NCBI GenBank assembly: GCA_965112735.1
Contig: OZ218953.1
Coordinates: 3,596,001-3,660,000 of the forward strand
Length of the DNA: 64,000 nucleotides
Direction: 5' to 3'
Source of the DNA: Phaeosaccion multiseriatum
Taxonomy: Eukaryota; Ochrophyta, other classes
The translations under genes were made by a program, and so were the position numbers. A model generated the notes under the pieces. The model saw only the letters and a program-made list of their open reading frames with translations, was not told the DNA's origin and searched no databases. Positions 1 to 10,655 of the stretch are shown here, in pieces (within the stretch, counting starts at the first letter, position 1; each line of letters opens with the position of its first letter).

Positions 1-117
1 GCCCTTGGCGTGAGACACAAAGGCGCTTGGAGAAGGGGGCGACCGGAGCCTACACAGCACACCCAGGTGGGCCTGAGGGGGAAGCCCCTGTCGTACCCTC
101 TTCCTTTCCCTACCTAC

Positions 118-1048
118 CTTCTGGGGCAAGTCTCCTTCCCCGCTGATGACGGGGTGGTCTTCTGGGTCTAACCCTGCCACGCGAAAGGCAAAGCCGAACT
201 TCCTGAGGGGGCAACACGCGGAGATAATTCGCTTAGTTATGGGACCCATCTGAGTCGCGTTCCTTCTTCTTTGGCTGAGGGTTGCCCCATCGCCTGTGAG
301 GGCGTCCACCCGCTCCCCACAGCCTTCTCGAAAGATAGGCTTTGTCGTAAACAAACCCTTTTTTTGTCTCTGCCTCCCCTACCCTACCTGGACTCTTCAT
401 CTTCGATGTTCTCCCGTCCATTGTGAATGCAAAACTCATAGCGTCCATCCTTGCCCACGTCGTGCGTGAAGGAGCCTTCATTCTCTCCAACTGTGCGCAG
501 GCAAACAAAAACAAGTGAAAGGGGTCTCTTAGCGCAGTATAGCAAAAGCGAGCGCAGTCCACAAAGTGAAGCAGCAAAGCACGAAAGGCTTCCCCCACCT
601 TTTTCGTAAATGGGCGTGTCGCCGTGTTCTTCCAGGGAGAGCGTCACTCTGACGGGGTGAGACGAAACTCCTACGCTAAGCAGCTCGAAATTGCCTCCTA
701 GAGTCATGGAGACTCGCGCTGGCAAGATGTAACATTCCCTGACAGGCAGGTAAGCAGGCAGGAAAGCAGCAGACAAGGAGGGAGGTAGGCAGGTGATAGC
801 TGAGCAACGAGCAACGAAGAACACCACCCCGCCCTGGCTCCGCTTCGCACTGATTGAGACAGAGACAGAAGCGGAGTGGGAGTAGGTAAAGGGCTTGGAG
901 TCGTGCTTAAGCGGGTCTCTTCAAATCTTCTCCTTCCTTACTTGCTTCCCGCCTCAATCTCCACAGACAAGCCTTGCACGAGATGTTGCACGAGCGCTAA
1001 TACAACTACAACCAGAACGGCGCGTGGCCCCCAGCGTAAGCGCACCAT
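118..1048 (-). CDS. p24/emp24/TMED-family cargo receptor, N-terminal part (GOLD domain)
   Basis: p24 proteins are type I membrane proteins that sort cargo into COPII and COPI vesicles between ER and Golgi. Four exons fit in phase: 942-1048, 599-738, 490-388 (reverse order, 388-490) and 118-202, giving 145 residues. The start at 1048 gives a basic stretch, then a hydrophobic signal peptide (VLVVVVLALV), then the mature start. The GOLD domain follows, with the family landmarks ECYILPA, a GNFELLSVGV strand, DTPIYEK and YEFCIHN, whose two Cys normally form the disulfide. The next exon (KFGFAFRVAG) matches the strand that precedes the coiled coil. The coiled coil, membrane segment and COP-binding tail should lie left of the window. 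All four junctions keep the frame, so I am confident in the family; the paralogue class is not decided. Confidence 0.85.
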
Positions 1049-1211
1049 CGAGGGGATAAGGGGGGGCCGGATGACATTTAATTGACTTAATAGGAATCAC
1101 CTAAGAAACTGAAAGTGTGAATGTGCGTTGGAATCGTCTCTGTGTCTCCGGGGCCCTCGAGGGGCCGGTTACTACCCCTCTTGGTCGGGGAGAGGGAGTG
1201 CAGGACCAGCT
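1049..1211. other. Upstream region of the p24 gene, with one copy of an inverted 38-bp motif
   Basis: No gene seen. A motif read on the minus strand (1083-1112) recurs at 6886-6928 on the plus strand; see the finding on this pair. It sits about 35 bases upstream of the p24 start codon, so it could be part of the leader or promoter. Confidence 0.4.
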
Positions 1212-1282
1212 CCGCGGTTGAGCCGACCCAGGACGGCGCGCTCTCGCTCCGAGAGCCACATCTGGTGGCTGCAGCTGACGAG
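1212..1282 (+). repeat. Dispersed 71-bp repeat, copy 1
   Basis: This block matches 43391-43461 in the same orientation with three differences in 71 bases. It sits directly left of the retrotransposon relic, so it may be a piece of the same element or of another interspersed family. It has no feature of its own that I can name. Confidence 0.8.
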
Positions 1283-1296
1283 AACACCTTGTTACC

Positions 1297-1883
1297 TGGA
1301 TGAACAAAACATCACCATCTGGGCCCACACGGAGGAGGAGTTCCGCTCCATTCTCCAGTCTGTGCTCGATGCACTCGCCAATGCCGGTTTCAAGCTCGGG
1401 CTCTCGGGTGTATCCATCGGCAACTCGCAAAAGTTCTGCGGGAAGATCTATGATGGCGACGGCGTCAAGCATGACCCTGTCAAGATCCAAGGTCTCCTCG
1501 ACCTCGAGGAGCCCAAGAACGGTGATGAGTTCATTCAATTCGTCGCCGCTGCTGGCTGGATGCGCGACTGCATCCCACGATTTGCAGAGCTCGTCGCTCC
1601 TCTGCAGGAGCTGAATCAAACTGTCTTCTCCGCAGCTGGCTGGCAACCGCAAGCAGAGACGTCACCCTGACGCCACTGCCGCTCCTACTCCTCGCACCAA
1701 GCGTGTCGCTCGCTCCATCTCCCTCTCTTCGGTGGGGTGGGGCCCTGAGCACTCCAAAGCCTTTCAAGCTCTGAAAGACGCTCTGGCTGATCAAGTCAAG
1801 CTTGCTCATCCTGACCCTGACAAGGCTCGCTGTGTCTTTCCTGATGCCAGTGATCTCCATTGGGGGAATGTGGTGACGCAAGT
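1297..1883 (+). pseudogene. Ty3/gypsy retrotransposon pol relic (reverse transcriptase end and RNase H start)
   Basis: From about 1297 to 1620 the plus strand encodes a degraded reverse-transcriptase thumb/connection region. It has the order typical of Ty3/gypsy pol: an aspartate-less IWAHTEEEF segment, ALANAGFKL, a HDPVKIQGLL segment, then RFAELVAPLQEL. After a frame change, 1730-1883 reads WGPEHSKAFQALKDAL and then FPDASDLHWGNVV, which resembles the start of the RNase H domain. The YxDD-type active site, protease and integrase are absent and the two pieces are in different frames, so this is a dead fragment. No long terminal repeats were identified. Confidence 0.7.
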
Positions 1884-2056
1884 GCGCTGCTACTACTGCT
1901 GCTGCCATTCTCCTCTTCGGTGCCGGAAGCTGCTGCCTCGTTGTTCGCCTCGGATGCTGCATCTGCTGCCCCCGCGACATCATCTGAGTCAGCCACGTCC
2001 TGCACATCCTCAGCCTCCTTAGCCTTGCCTTTCCCCTTGTTCTTGGTGTTCGCCAT
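1796..2056 (-). other. Possible gag-like ORF fragment on the opposite strand
   Basis: An 86-residue reading frame begins MANTKNKGKGKAKEAEDV and is lysine-rich, then acidic and serine-rich. This composition is common at the start of retroelement Gag proteins, but there is no zinc knuckle or capsid motif. It overlaps the pol relic on the other strand, which would fit a rearranged or nested insertion. It may also be a chance frame. Confidence 0.2.
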
Positions 2057-2182
2057 GCTGATGCTAAAGTCCGCAAAGCTGATGATCAGAGGTGGTCCGG
2101 CTGTCGAGCTGTTCGACTTGAGATCAGAAATGCTGAGGCTGAGAGGTCTCCACTCTACTTACCCACACCCCTCATGCCAAGT

Positions 2183-2322
2183 TCTGTGCAATGCTATGCT
2201 TCAAGCCTGCAACCGTCCTCAGGGGCTGAAGGGGTACCTTGAATATACAGGCTGTCCCCTACAAGGTACCCCTTCAGCCCCTGGGGACGGTTGCAGGCTT
2301 GAAGCATAGCATTGCACAGAGC
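2183..2322. repeat. Inverted duplication with about 57-bp arms (hairpin)
   Basis: The left arm (about 2183-2239) and right arm (about 2266-2322) are near-perfect reverse complements, separated by about 26 bases. Each arm, read outward on its own strand, encodes the same peptide (CNAMLQACNRPQGLKGYL), so the arms are an inverted copy of a once-coding segment. It adjoins the retrotransposon relic. Confidence 0.85.
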
Positions 2323-2655
2323 TTGGCAAGACTCCGTGCTGACCTGAGTGTTGTCCTCCTTGAAGAAGACGCGAGTCTGGCCATGCTTCTCCAAGAGACC
2401 ATGCATCTGCTGATTGAGAGAACCCACAGGGGGGGGAAGTGATCTGGGGCAGTCGCCATTTGGGAAGCAGATTCGGACACCTCTTTCCCCTTTTCTCTCG
2501 GTTCATCGTTTCTGCCTCTACAGGAAGGGTAGGTAGTCGCAAGGGGGGGCTTCAGCACACCACACGTTGGTGACTTGAGGTACCCTCTCTCTTTCACTCT
2601 TCTTCCATCTTTCTCCTTCCTACTGGTCAGATGGCAGCAGAAGGCGAGCGTGCGC
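2323..2655. other. Spacer between the retroelement relic and the J-domain gene
   Basis: Low-information sequence 3' of the J-domain gene. A minus-strand frame here continues the inverted-repeat peptide (through HGLLEKHGQTRVFF) and is probably more of the same decayed element. No gene is supported. Confidence 0.4.
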
Positions 2656-5600
2656 TTATAAGGTCTTCCTCAGGTCCGCGTACGCTCTGGAGAGGGACTG
2701 GCTCCTGGCCAGGGCGTAGTCCTTCTCCTCCTGCGTGCGGCCTTGCTGCAGGTCGGGGTGGTACTTGAGCATCTGTGGTGGGAGGGAGTGGAGGGGAGCA
2801 GAGCGGGAGGGTAAGGCATGCAGGCCGGTGCGCAAAGGAGTCCCTACTCTAGACAGCCGCATACAGCTGCCCGAAATAGGAGGTATACACACAGACTTCG
2901 AGCCCCGCAAAAGCAGCCCCCAAGGCCCCACCCACACAGAGTACCGATCATATGAATGCGTGCATACGTTTGGACACCTGTCTTCTATCCTGGTCTGACT
3001 CACCTCCCGACGGAAGGCCTTCTGGGCCTCCTTGGCGGAGCAGCCCCTGCCCACCCCCAGCAGCTCGTAGGGTGACATGCTCTTGAGGAGGTCATACTTT
3101 GACTGCTCGGAGCGGCTCCTGTTCTGGCGCCGCTCCTGCCGAGCGCTCCCCCGCTGCTGCTTCCCGTACGTCTGCTGCTTCTGCTGCTGCTGCTGCTGCT
3201 GACTGCCCCTTCTGTGCTGCTGCTGCTGCTGCTGTTGCTGCTGCTGTTGCTGGTACTGCTGGTGCTCTTGCTGGCGATACTGTTCCTGCCTGTACTGCTG
3301 CTGTACCTCCTCCCACCAGCTCCACGGCCCCCCTCCCTTCCTCTGCTGCTCGTGCCGCGCCCCCTGGTAAGGGTTGACTGCCCACGCGTCGTCCGCCCAC
3401 ATCCATACGTCCCCCTTGCGCGTCTGCTCCTCCAGCTCCTCCTGAGCGATCTGCACCCCGGTCGGGCACAGCCAAAGAAGGGTCAGCCTCAAGACTGGAC
3501 AAGACACGCAGGCACAAACACACAAACACACAAACACACGTACACTCCTCCAGAGCTCCTCAAAGCAAGACGGGAGAGAAGCCAACAAGCAAAAAGGACT
3601 GTGTGTAGCTGTAATTGGCACACACCTGGGTCCACTCCTCCCACGAAATGCGCCTGTCTCTTAGGGGCGAGTAGACCTTCCTAAACAGGACGAATCCGCC
3701 AATGGCGAAAGGCCAAAACAAGGGCACCCGCGCCAGGAGTTTGACGCCCTTGTGGGTTTTGCGGGTAGGGACGGCAGGAGAAAGCGTGGGGAGAGAGAGA
3801 GCGTGAGAGGCTAGGGGGGACATCAGGGGAGTACACGAGACACAAGCACACGAGCACACGAACTAACGCACCATGAATGCCCCCCTCACGACCAAACCCA
3901 CGCCCTTGCCCAGGATCCTCGCCAGAGGGTCGAATCCAAAGGCGGGCAGCGCGACTTGGGCTCTGCTCAGCGCCGACTGCATGGCGTCGGAGAGGCCCTG
4001 TTGGATGTCGCGGGTGAGGTGCTGGTGTCCCAGCCCAGAAGCAGTGGGGCCTACGCACGCACGCACGCACGTACAGAGGATGCGCGGGGGGAGGGAGGAG
4101 GGAGGAGGGAGGAGGAGGAGGGGAGGGAGACGGCAGACAGAGACGACACATTGAGCGGATTGGCTTGTCTGACTCTCTTCTGATCATGATGCAACCATCT
4201 GCAGCTGACGGGGGGGGGAGGCATACAGTGCTAGTAGTGTAGTTCTTTAAACCCCTTGGCTCTATACATATCGAGATGTAGCACATGCCCTCACCCGCGC
4301 TTCTCCCGCTGACGAACACGTGGAACTCCTCTCCGAAGAAGGAGTACGTGAAGGCATATACGGGCATGTACACCCTGCGCACCTGGGGAGGGGAGGGGAG
4401 GGCACACACACACACATATACATACGTACGTAAGGCCCAACGTATCCATATTCCGCAATCGCTTCCTTCCTCCGACTCCTCCCACTCCGACGGCGGCAGG
4501 ACTGCTCACTGACTGACTCATTGACCTTGTGCAGCTTGAAGCGGTGATGTATGCTCTCCTCGTCTAGGTCCTTCCAGATGGTGGCGAGCTCTCTCCTCTC
4601 GCTGTTGCCTATCTGCTGCCTCACGGCATTCCAGGCCGTGCCCTGATACACTCCCCACGCGTCCGCCTGAGCAGCCGTCGTCGGCGGGCAGAGCAGTCAC
4701 AGAGACAAGAGTTAGACACATTACATTCTTTCGGACAGCTGCGTTCCGCGTATCACGTCACGGCTGCACGGCACCCACAGAAAGATGGAGAGACAGCAGG
4801 TAGACTACACACAGAAGGTTTATCTCTTCACGGGATGCATGCACATTGTCCACCCACGCCACACCCACGCGTACACACACACACACACACGCGCACACAC
4901 ACATTGCATCTGGTCGAGGCCGAGCCAAGGCCGAGCCAAGGCCACCCACGCACCCACACAGACCCCCTTGCAGCACATCCATCGCACCTCTATGCCTGCC
5001 TCGCCCACGTGCCCTCTGCTCGTGTCGATCATGCGGCGCGTGAAGGGCCGCGTGGAGCCCAAGGAGGAGCCGAGGTCCGACAGCAAGTGGCGGTGGTAAT
5101 TGTAGCCTAGAGATGGGCGGGAGAGAGTCGGGAGGGAGTGAGGGAGAGGGGATTGGGGGGCTTCGACTTGGGACGGATGGAAATGTAGGAGAGGAATGAA
5201 TAACAAAAAATACAGGGAAGAAGCAAGTTACTACAGAGGGAAAGGAGAGGGAGAGAAGGTCCGTACATTCAGCAGCTGAGGGCAAGCGTGGGGAAGTGTG
5301 GGGCCCCTGCTCTTCACTCACCCCCGTACACCATGCAGTCCTTTCCCTGGAAGGACATTCGCTTCTCCTGCAGCACCTTCTCCCCCAGGGTGGTCTGCAC
5401 GCTGCGGACAAGGCCGGCAGGCAGACAGGCAGGTAGGTAGGTAGGCAGGCAGGAAGGCAGGCAGGAAGGCAGGCAGGCAGGAAGGGAGGGTGTCAGACAT
5501 CAAGGATCACGCACGAGCAGAGCAGCGCCACCACCGCACCGAAAGCAAAGCATAGCCTCAGAGCCTCGAGCCTATCTCTAAAGATCTTCCTCCATTTCAA

Positions 5601-6325
5601 GGCTCTGTCCCCCGAACCCTGATCCCTACCCTGACTTTGTCCCCTGAGCCTGACCTGCAGTCGAAGGCCCAGAAGGGCACAAACACGCCGCGAACTTCCT
5701 CGAAGTCTTTGGCCCCTTTGGCGGACAGCACGTTGCTCACCGACAGCGTGGCAGAGATGTTCTTCTCTTCAAGGAACTGGGAGAGGGAGGAAGGGAGGCA
5801 GGCGGTTGAGGGCAGACCAGAGCAACACACGGGGCCAGCGCAAACGCACACGCGATGGGTATCAGAGCGCACGGAAGGGAAACCGTCTCCTGTCTTCCGC
5901 CCCCAAGTAGATGGCCTTCCCTGCTCGCATGACTTTTTGTCTGTGACCCACTGTGACTCACGCACTCACTCACTCACCTCCTTGTACCTCTTCTTGGCCT
6001 CGGCCAAGTCGATGGAGAATGGGACGCCTTCTATGACCACTGCTCAAAGGCAAAGAGAAGGGAGAGCGGCATCAGAAGCAGCGGCAAAGGTAGTAATCCT
6101 ACTTGGTGCGTCGACCATGCAATGCGGTACTTGGGCGAAAAGGAAAGGAAGTGGGGGAGAAGGCTTTCGGCTCTACTCCCCACGTGCAAAGGGTGAACGC
6201 CCAAGTCTATCACATCGCCTTTATTCACCAACCACACGCACCGCTGCGATGGGGACCAGTGCCTGCGGCCCTTCGCTGTTGGTATAACACACGAAGGACT
6301 TGTCGCGGCGCGTGAAGTTGGTATC
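2656..6325 (-). CDS. Membrane protein with C-terminal DnaJ (J) domain, 5' end not resolved
   Basis: A J domain stimulates the ATPase of an Hsp70 partner. Eleven exons join in phase: 6229-6325, 5978-6039, 5655-5776, 5322-5401, 4988-5106, 4526-4666, 4295-4382, 3872-4050, 3626-3748, 3004-3450 and 2656-2772, giving 524 residues without the true start. The N-terminal half has a GVFVPFWAFDC motif and a VYMPVYAFTYSFFGEEF segment, as in conserved membrane proteins of unknown role. One clear membrane segment (ARVPLFWPFAIGGFVLF, about residues 300-320) is followed by a Gln-rich linker. The J domain is at the extreme C-terminus (about 460-524): SPYELLGVGRG, then the diagnostic YHPDL, with the HPD intact and an intron just before it. 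Which membrane it sits in is unknown. Candidate 5' exons above 6325 did not fit cleanly. Confidence 0.75.
5416..5490. repeat. (AGGC)n / (AGGT)n microsatellite in a J-domain gene intron
   Basis: Tetranucleotide run of imperfect AGGC, AGGT and AGGA units. On the sense (minus) strand it is pyrimidine-rich. Confidence 0.85.
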
Positions 6326-6944
6326 CTGCTATCGCACTATACTTCCTTCTTCGGTCGATGTTGCAGCGTCTTGCTCCCCCCTGTAAAGGGAGCGCCTTGC
6401 TCCTCCTGCATAGCCTCTGCATTGTAGCTGCACGTCTACTACATGGCGAGGAGAGCATGCCACATCTACTGCTGTTGCTACTCGAGAGGGACGGGGGAGA
6501 GCACGATGTGGGTATGGCGAGAGAGAGAGAGTGAGAGAGAGAGGAGGAAAGAAGTTTCAATAGTAGTTTCTGATTCGGCCCACCCCTTCGCGGGCCTTCC
6601 TTGTCAGCATGGGCTGCTAATCCCCTCTCCTCGCTTACCCTGTTGTTAGATGGAAGGGTAAAAGTCCTACATAAGTGGGGGGGCGCGGTGGGGGGGGGGT
6701 GTTGTTCTCCGGATCGTCGCCATTTGATCCCCTTCTCCCTCCTTCCTTCCTTCTCTTCCTCCCTTCTACCCCAGTCGCTTCGGCGGCCTCCGCCGTTCGG
6801 GGTCTACTCTTGGTTCTCCAATCGTGCACGCGTCCCCCCTCCTCCCCACCTTGACACTCTCGTCTCACACACCCACCCACACACACACTTTCAGTTTCAG
6901 TTTCTCAGGTGATTCCTCTTAAGTCAATATATGCCTTTCTACGT
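6326..6944. other. Region upstream of the J-domain gene; 5' exons probably hidden here
   Basis: Contains a GA-rich stretch (6519-6545) and a second copy of the 38-bp motif (6886-6928). A good donor (ACAG then GTAAGC on the minus strand, near 6645) suggests a 5' exon of the J-domain gene, but the frame did not fit the next exon. No other gene is supported. Confidence 0.35.
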
Positions 6945-7142
6945 ACCCCTGACGCACTATCGCCCACATTCTCGCAGCGTGCTATCGGCCGGCGGCCGAT
7001 AGCGGATAGCGGATCGGCTGGCGCCGGCGATAGCGGATAGCGGATCGGTTGGCGCCGGCGATAGCGGATAGCACGGCCCCACAACACCCCCCCAACGCCG
7101 GCTGGCGCCGGCGATAGCGGATAGCGGATAGTGCATCAGGGT
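6945..7142. repeat. GC-rich repeat island A, inverted ends, GATAGCGGATAGC units
   Basis: The block starts with ACCCCTGACGCACTATC and ends with GATAGTGCATCAGGGT, an imperfect inverted pair. Inside are units built from GATAGCGGATAGCGGAT and GGCTGGCGCCGGCGATAG, several of them palindromic (GGCGCCGGC). The same family makes up 37546-37949. It may be a small non-autonomous mobile element grown by internal tandem duplication. Confidence 0.8.
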
Positions 7143-7479
7143 TTGAATACATGATTTCCGATGTTCCAATGGATTCTATATTATCTAATAGGCGGGGAGC
7201 AGGCGGGAGAGAAGAGGGGCACCTTTTCCTTCCCTCATTTCTAGCTACTGTAAGCTGCACCCAACACCGAAGAGAGAAAAAATATAAGACCCCCATGGCA
7301 TTCATTGTCAGCCCCACCACACACAACGCACACAGATCATCCATGGTATCCGCGCACGACCTCCCACCCAGTTTTTCGGCTGGCCGGCCATCCCAGCGGC
7401 AGCGCCGGCTAGCCCCTTCCTTCGCTCCTGCCACCCATCCCGTCGGCGCTGCTGCCGCTACGTACTACTTCCTTCTGGC
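7143..7479. other. 3' flank of the ankyrin-repeat gene
   Basis: No gene seen. A minus-strand open frame continues into the repeat island but has no recognisable domain. Confidence 0.4.
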
Positions 7480-9273
7480 CTAGGCCTTCGCACCATCCCG
7501 GACACCTTCACCTGACACGCCGCTGTCATTGCTGTTGCCACTGCCCTCTCCGGCAGCGGCGGCATTGGCGGCGGCTGCTGTTGCACCCTCCAAGGCCTCC
7601 GCCATGACGCTCAAGTCGCTGAGGCCTCGCACCTCCTCCGCCACGCCCTCCAGCAGCGCCCTCCGAGCCCCCCTCTGCATGAGTACCGCCTGCTGCCTGC
7701 GCCTGGCCCCACGAGCGCCCGCTCCAAAGTCGTCCCATATGCAACTCCGCATCTCCAGCAGCAGCTCAGAGGGATGGGTCTCCAGCGCCACTCGCAGGGC
7801 AGTCTCCTCGTGCTCTGCCGCCAGGGCCACGAGCTTGCTCACGATTTCCTGCTCCCCTCGGAGGCGCGAGAAGAGCACAGCCGCTTCCAGGTCGGCCCCT
7901 CCTTCGAGCAGCGGCCCCACCACCGCGTCTCTCTCCGAATGTATGGCCACGATGAGCGGAGTCACACCGTTCTCCTGCTGCGTTGCGTTCACGTCCGCGC
8001 CCCTGGCAATGAGGATCTCCACGCAGGCAACGTGCCCCCCCTGAGCCGCCATGTGGAGACAGGTGGCGTGGTCTGTCCGCAGAATGTCGGTCCGTGCCCC
8101 ACCTGCGAGCAATTCCCTCGCCACACCGTCGTGCCCCTGCACGCAGGCCGCGAAGAGCGGAGTCGTGCCGTCCCGATGTCTGCTGTCCACCTGCGCACCT
8201 CCCCGCAGCAACTCGCGCACCACCGCCGCTTGGCCCGACTGCGCGGCCAGCAGCAGGGGGGTGGCCCCTCCCTCCAGCGTCATGTGCGGGCTGCTCCCTG
8301 CTGCCAGCAGAGTCCTCGTCACATCCCCATGGCCTCTCTGCGCTGCCCCGAACAACGGAGTTGCGCCGTCTGTCCTCTGCTGCAGGGGGTCGGCTCCAGC
8401 AGCGAGGAGGCTCTGCACCACGGAGTCGTGGCCGTTGGTGGCTGCAATGAAGAGGGGAGTCATGTCCTCCGGGGAGGAGGGGTCGCTGCGGTCTGTGGAA
8501 GGCTGGTCTGCAGGGGCCCCTGCGGCCAGGAGGTGGCCCACTATGGCGGTCCGCCCTGCCGAGGAGGCGTTGAAGAGAGGAGTGGGACCCTGGGGAAAGG
8601 GCTGCGCGGCGGAAGCACCGGCTGCCAGCAGCAGCCGCACAATGTCCTCGTGCCCGCCCTCCAAAGCGATGTGAAGCGGGCTCAAGCCGTCGTAGGTGGC
8701 TTTAAAAATGAGCGCCCCGGAGGAGATGAGAAACTCTGCAATATCGACGTGGCCGTGGTAGCACGCCATGGCCAGCGGCGTTACACCCTGACTGTTAGCC
8801 TTCTCAATGTCCGCCCCCGCCTTGTGCAGCACCTGCACCACGTCCAAGTGGCCCTGCATGCCGGCCCGAAGGAGGGGCGTGTAGGGCGTCGCCGTACCCC
8901 CCTCGTTCACGTCAGCCCCTTCCTGCAGCAGCAGCTTCACGGCCTCGACTCGGCCCCAAGAAGCCGCCCAAGTGAGGAGGGTGGCGCTGGTCTCATAGTC
9001 CTCGCCCAGCGGTTTGTCCATGGAAGCGCGGCCATCCTTCCGGACAAAGTTCTTGAGGGCAGCCGCAGTGGCCTTCATGGTCGCGCCTCTCTTCATGGCG
9101 TCCACGAGCAGCTTGGCCTGGACAGGGTGAGGGTAGGAGGGAGAGAAGACGGAGTGAGTGAGTAGGAAGGGAAAGAGGCAGGGGAGGCCAGCAGGAGGAG
9201 AAGAGGCAAAGTCGTTTTTCGGCTTCATTTGCCTCACCTCCTGGGAGTAGTGGGTTTTTCGGTTCCTCGGCAT
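7480..9273 (-). CDS. Ankyrin-repeat protein (11 repeats)
   Basis: Ankyrin repeats form a stacked helical scaffold for protein binding. Two exons are predicted: 9238-9273 (MPRNRKTHYSQE) and 7480-9117, giving 557 residues. The intron has clean GT and AG ends and a pyrimidine tract. Reading straight through it stays open, so the spliced form is preferred but not proven. About eleven consecutive 33-residue units run from residue 55 to 420, each with the usual TPL..A...GH..VV..LL..GA pattern (for example TPLFIAATNGHDSVVQSLLA). The tail is helical, then Ala, Gly and Ser-rich, with no second domain. The partner and location cannot be told. The start at 9273 was chosen because upstream in-frame sequence looks non-coding. 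Confidence 0.85.
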   Translation of the reverse strand: MPRNRKTHYSQEVRQMKPKNDFASSPPAGLPCLFPFLLTHSVFSPSYPHPVQAKLLVDAMKRGATMKATAAALKNFVRKDGRASMDKPLGEDYETSATLLTWAASWGRVEAVKLLLQEGADVNEGGTATPYTPLLRAGMQGHLDVVQVLHKAGADIEKANSQGVTPLAMACYHGHVDIAEFLISSGALIFKATYDGLSPLHIALEGGHEDIVRLLLAAGASAAQPFPQGPTPLFNASSAGRTAIVGHLLAAGAPADQPSTDRSDPSSPEDMTPLFIAATNGHDSVVQSLLAAGADPLQQRTDGATPLFGAAQRGHGDVTRTLLAAGSSPHMTLEGGATPLLLAAQSGQAAVVRELLRGGAQVDSRHRDGTTPLFAACVQGHDGVARELLAGGARTDILRTDHATCLHMAAQGGHVACVEILIARGADVNATQQENGVTPLIVAIHSERDAVVGPLLEGGADLEAAVLFSRLRGEQEIVSKLVALAAEHEETALRVALETHPSELLLEMRSCIWDDFGAGARGARRRQQAVLMQRGARRALLEGVAEEVRGLSDLSVMAEALEGATAAAANAAAAGEGSGNSNDSGVSGEGVRDGAKA

Positions 9274-9732
9274 GGTGGTGAGGGCTATTGCGCGTGCGGG
9301 CGTTATTTTGTTGACCGAAGCCAGGAGGGGCCTGCCGCCCAGAAGCCAGAAGCCAGAAAAACCTCGCCTGGGGCCGATGTGTGGGCGTGTGCATGTGAAG
9401 GAGGCATGCCCTCCACTGCCATCCGTCCGCCTAAAAGTAGCGCGGCGGGTGACATTGATATCATTTTCCATTTTCCATTAGGAGAAGAGGAAATGAAAGG
9501 GAGAAAAAAAGATATACATCCATCCATGCTTAGGTTAAGTAAGTCCTCTTCCCCCCCTCCTTCGTTACAATAGAAGGCCTAAGACCCAATGAAAGGGGCT
9601 GTTAAGAGCTGCGAGCCGCTCCCTACGGCATGTTAATTCAAGGCCTGTTAAGCAGTTAAGCCCCCCCAAGAGAGATCAAGAGCTACGAGCTCCCAGCAGC
9701 GAGCTCCCAGCAGCTTGCCAAGAACTCAAGAG
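9274..9732. other. Spacer holding a partial duplication of the UBAC2-like gene's 3' end
   Basis: At 9660-9730 the sequence around the stop codon of the neighbouring UBAC2-like gene (AAGCTGCTGGG ... TCGTAGCTCTTGA on the minus strand) is repeated in imperfect copies. Otherwise nothing is seen. Confidence 0.5.
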
Positions 9733-10621
9733 CTACGAACCCCCCAGCAGCTTGTTCGCGGCGTACTCCATGTTGCCCCCTCCCTCTCGCAGGGCCCCTA
9801 CCACCGCCTCCCTTTGGAAGCCCATGCCCATCAGGGCCGAGATGGAATCCTCCGATGGCATGACGGGCAAGGGGGCAGGGACCGGGGCCGGCTGCCGCTG
9901 CCGAAGCCCCCCCGCCGCCGGATTACGCAGCAGCTGCTGGTGCCTCCCTGAGCCTCCCTGCATGGCTCTGCGCGCCATCTGCTCACGGAAGGGGACGAGG
10001 GAGATTGAGAGGGAGAGGGTGAGAGGGACCGAAAGAGACGACAAAAGCCGGTGCAAGCAGAAGGTTGGCGCTCTCGGGAGCCAAGTAGCAGGCTGGTGTG
10101 AGTTGAGATAGAAGAAGAAGAAGAAGAAGAAGAAGAAGAAGAAGAAGAAGAAGAAGAAGAAGAAGAAGAAGAAGAAGAAGAGACTGGAAAAAGGACCCAC
10201 AAGCACACCACACTTCCCTTCCCTTGCAATGCAAGAACACTTGGAGGAGATGTAATATGTAATATGTAATGGCCCGCACGCACACACCTCTCGGCGCTGC
10301 ATCTCCAGCATCTCCCGCCGCCTGACAACGCGTGGGTCCTCCGAACTGAGAAGGGGGTCCAGTATAGAGAAAAGCCTGCGAATGGGGCCTGCGGAGAGGG
10401 GCGAGGGAGAGACGGGGGGAGGAAAGAGGGAGGGCGTCAGAGGTGGGCTCCCGGCCGGCCTTGAGCCCCACTCTCAGACCGCTCGCTTTCTCCCTCCTCT
10501 CTGACCTGGGAGAATCAACCGCTGAAGCCCTTTACTTGAGGCGTAGAGAAGCGCCACCATCCCCCCACACGCCGCGGGAATGGCCGTACTCTGACCGAGA
10601 AGGCAGAGAAGGGGCAAAGGG

Positions 10622-10655
<34 letters not shown>

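Noticed and set aside
4841-4912. CA-rich stretch as a possible CRISPR-like array
   Set aside because: Simple dinucleotide repeat in an intron; no spacers and a eukaryotic context.
7774-9165. A 463-residue plus-strand frame opposite the ankyrin gene
   Set aside because: Shadow of the ankyrin repeats; no domain, and composition follows the antisense of the repeat.
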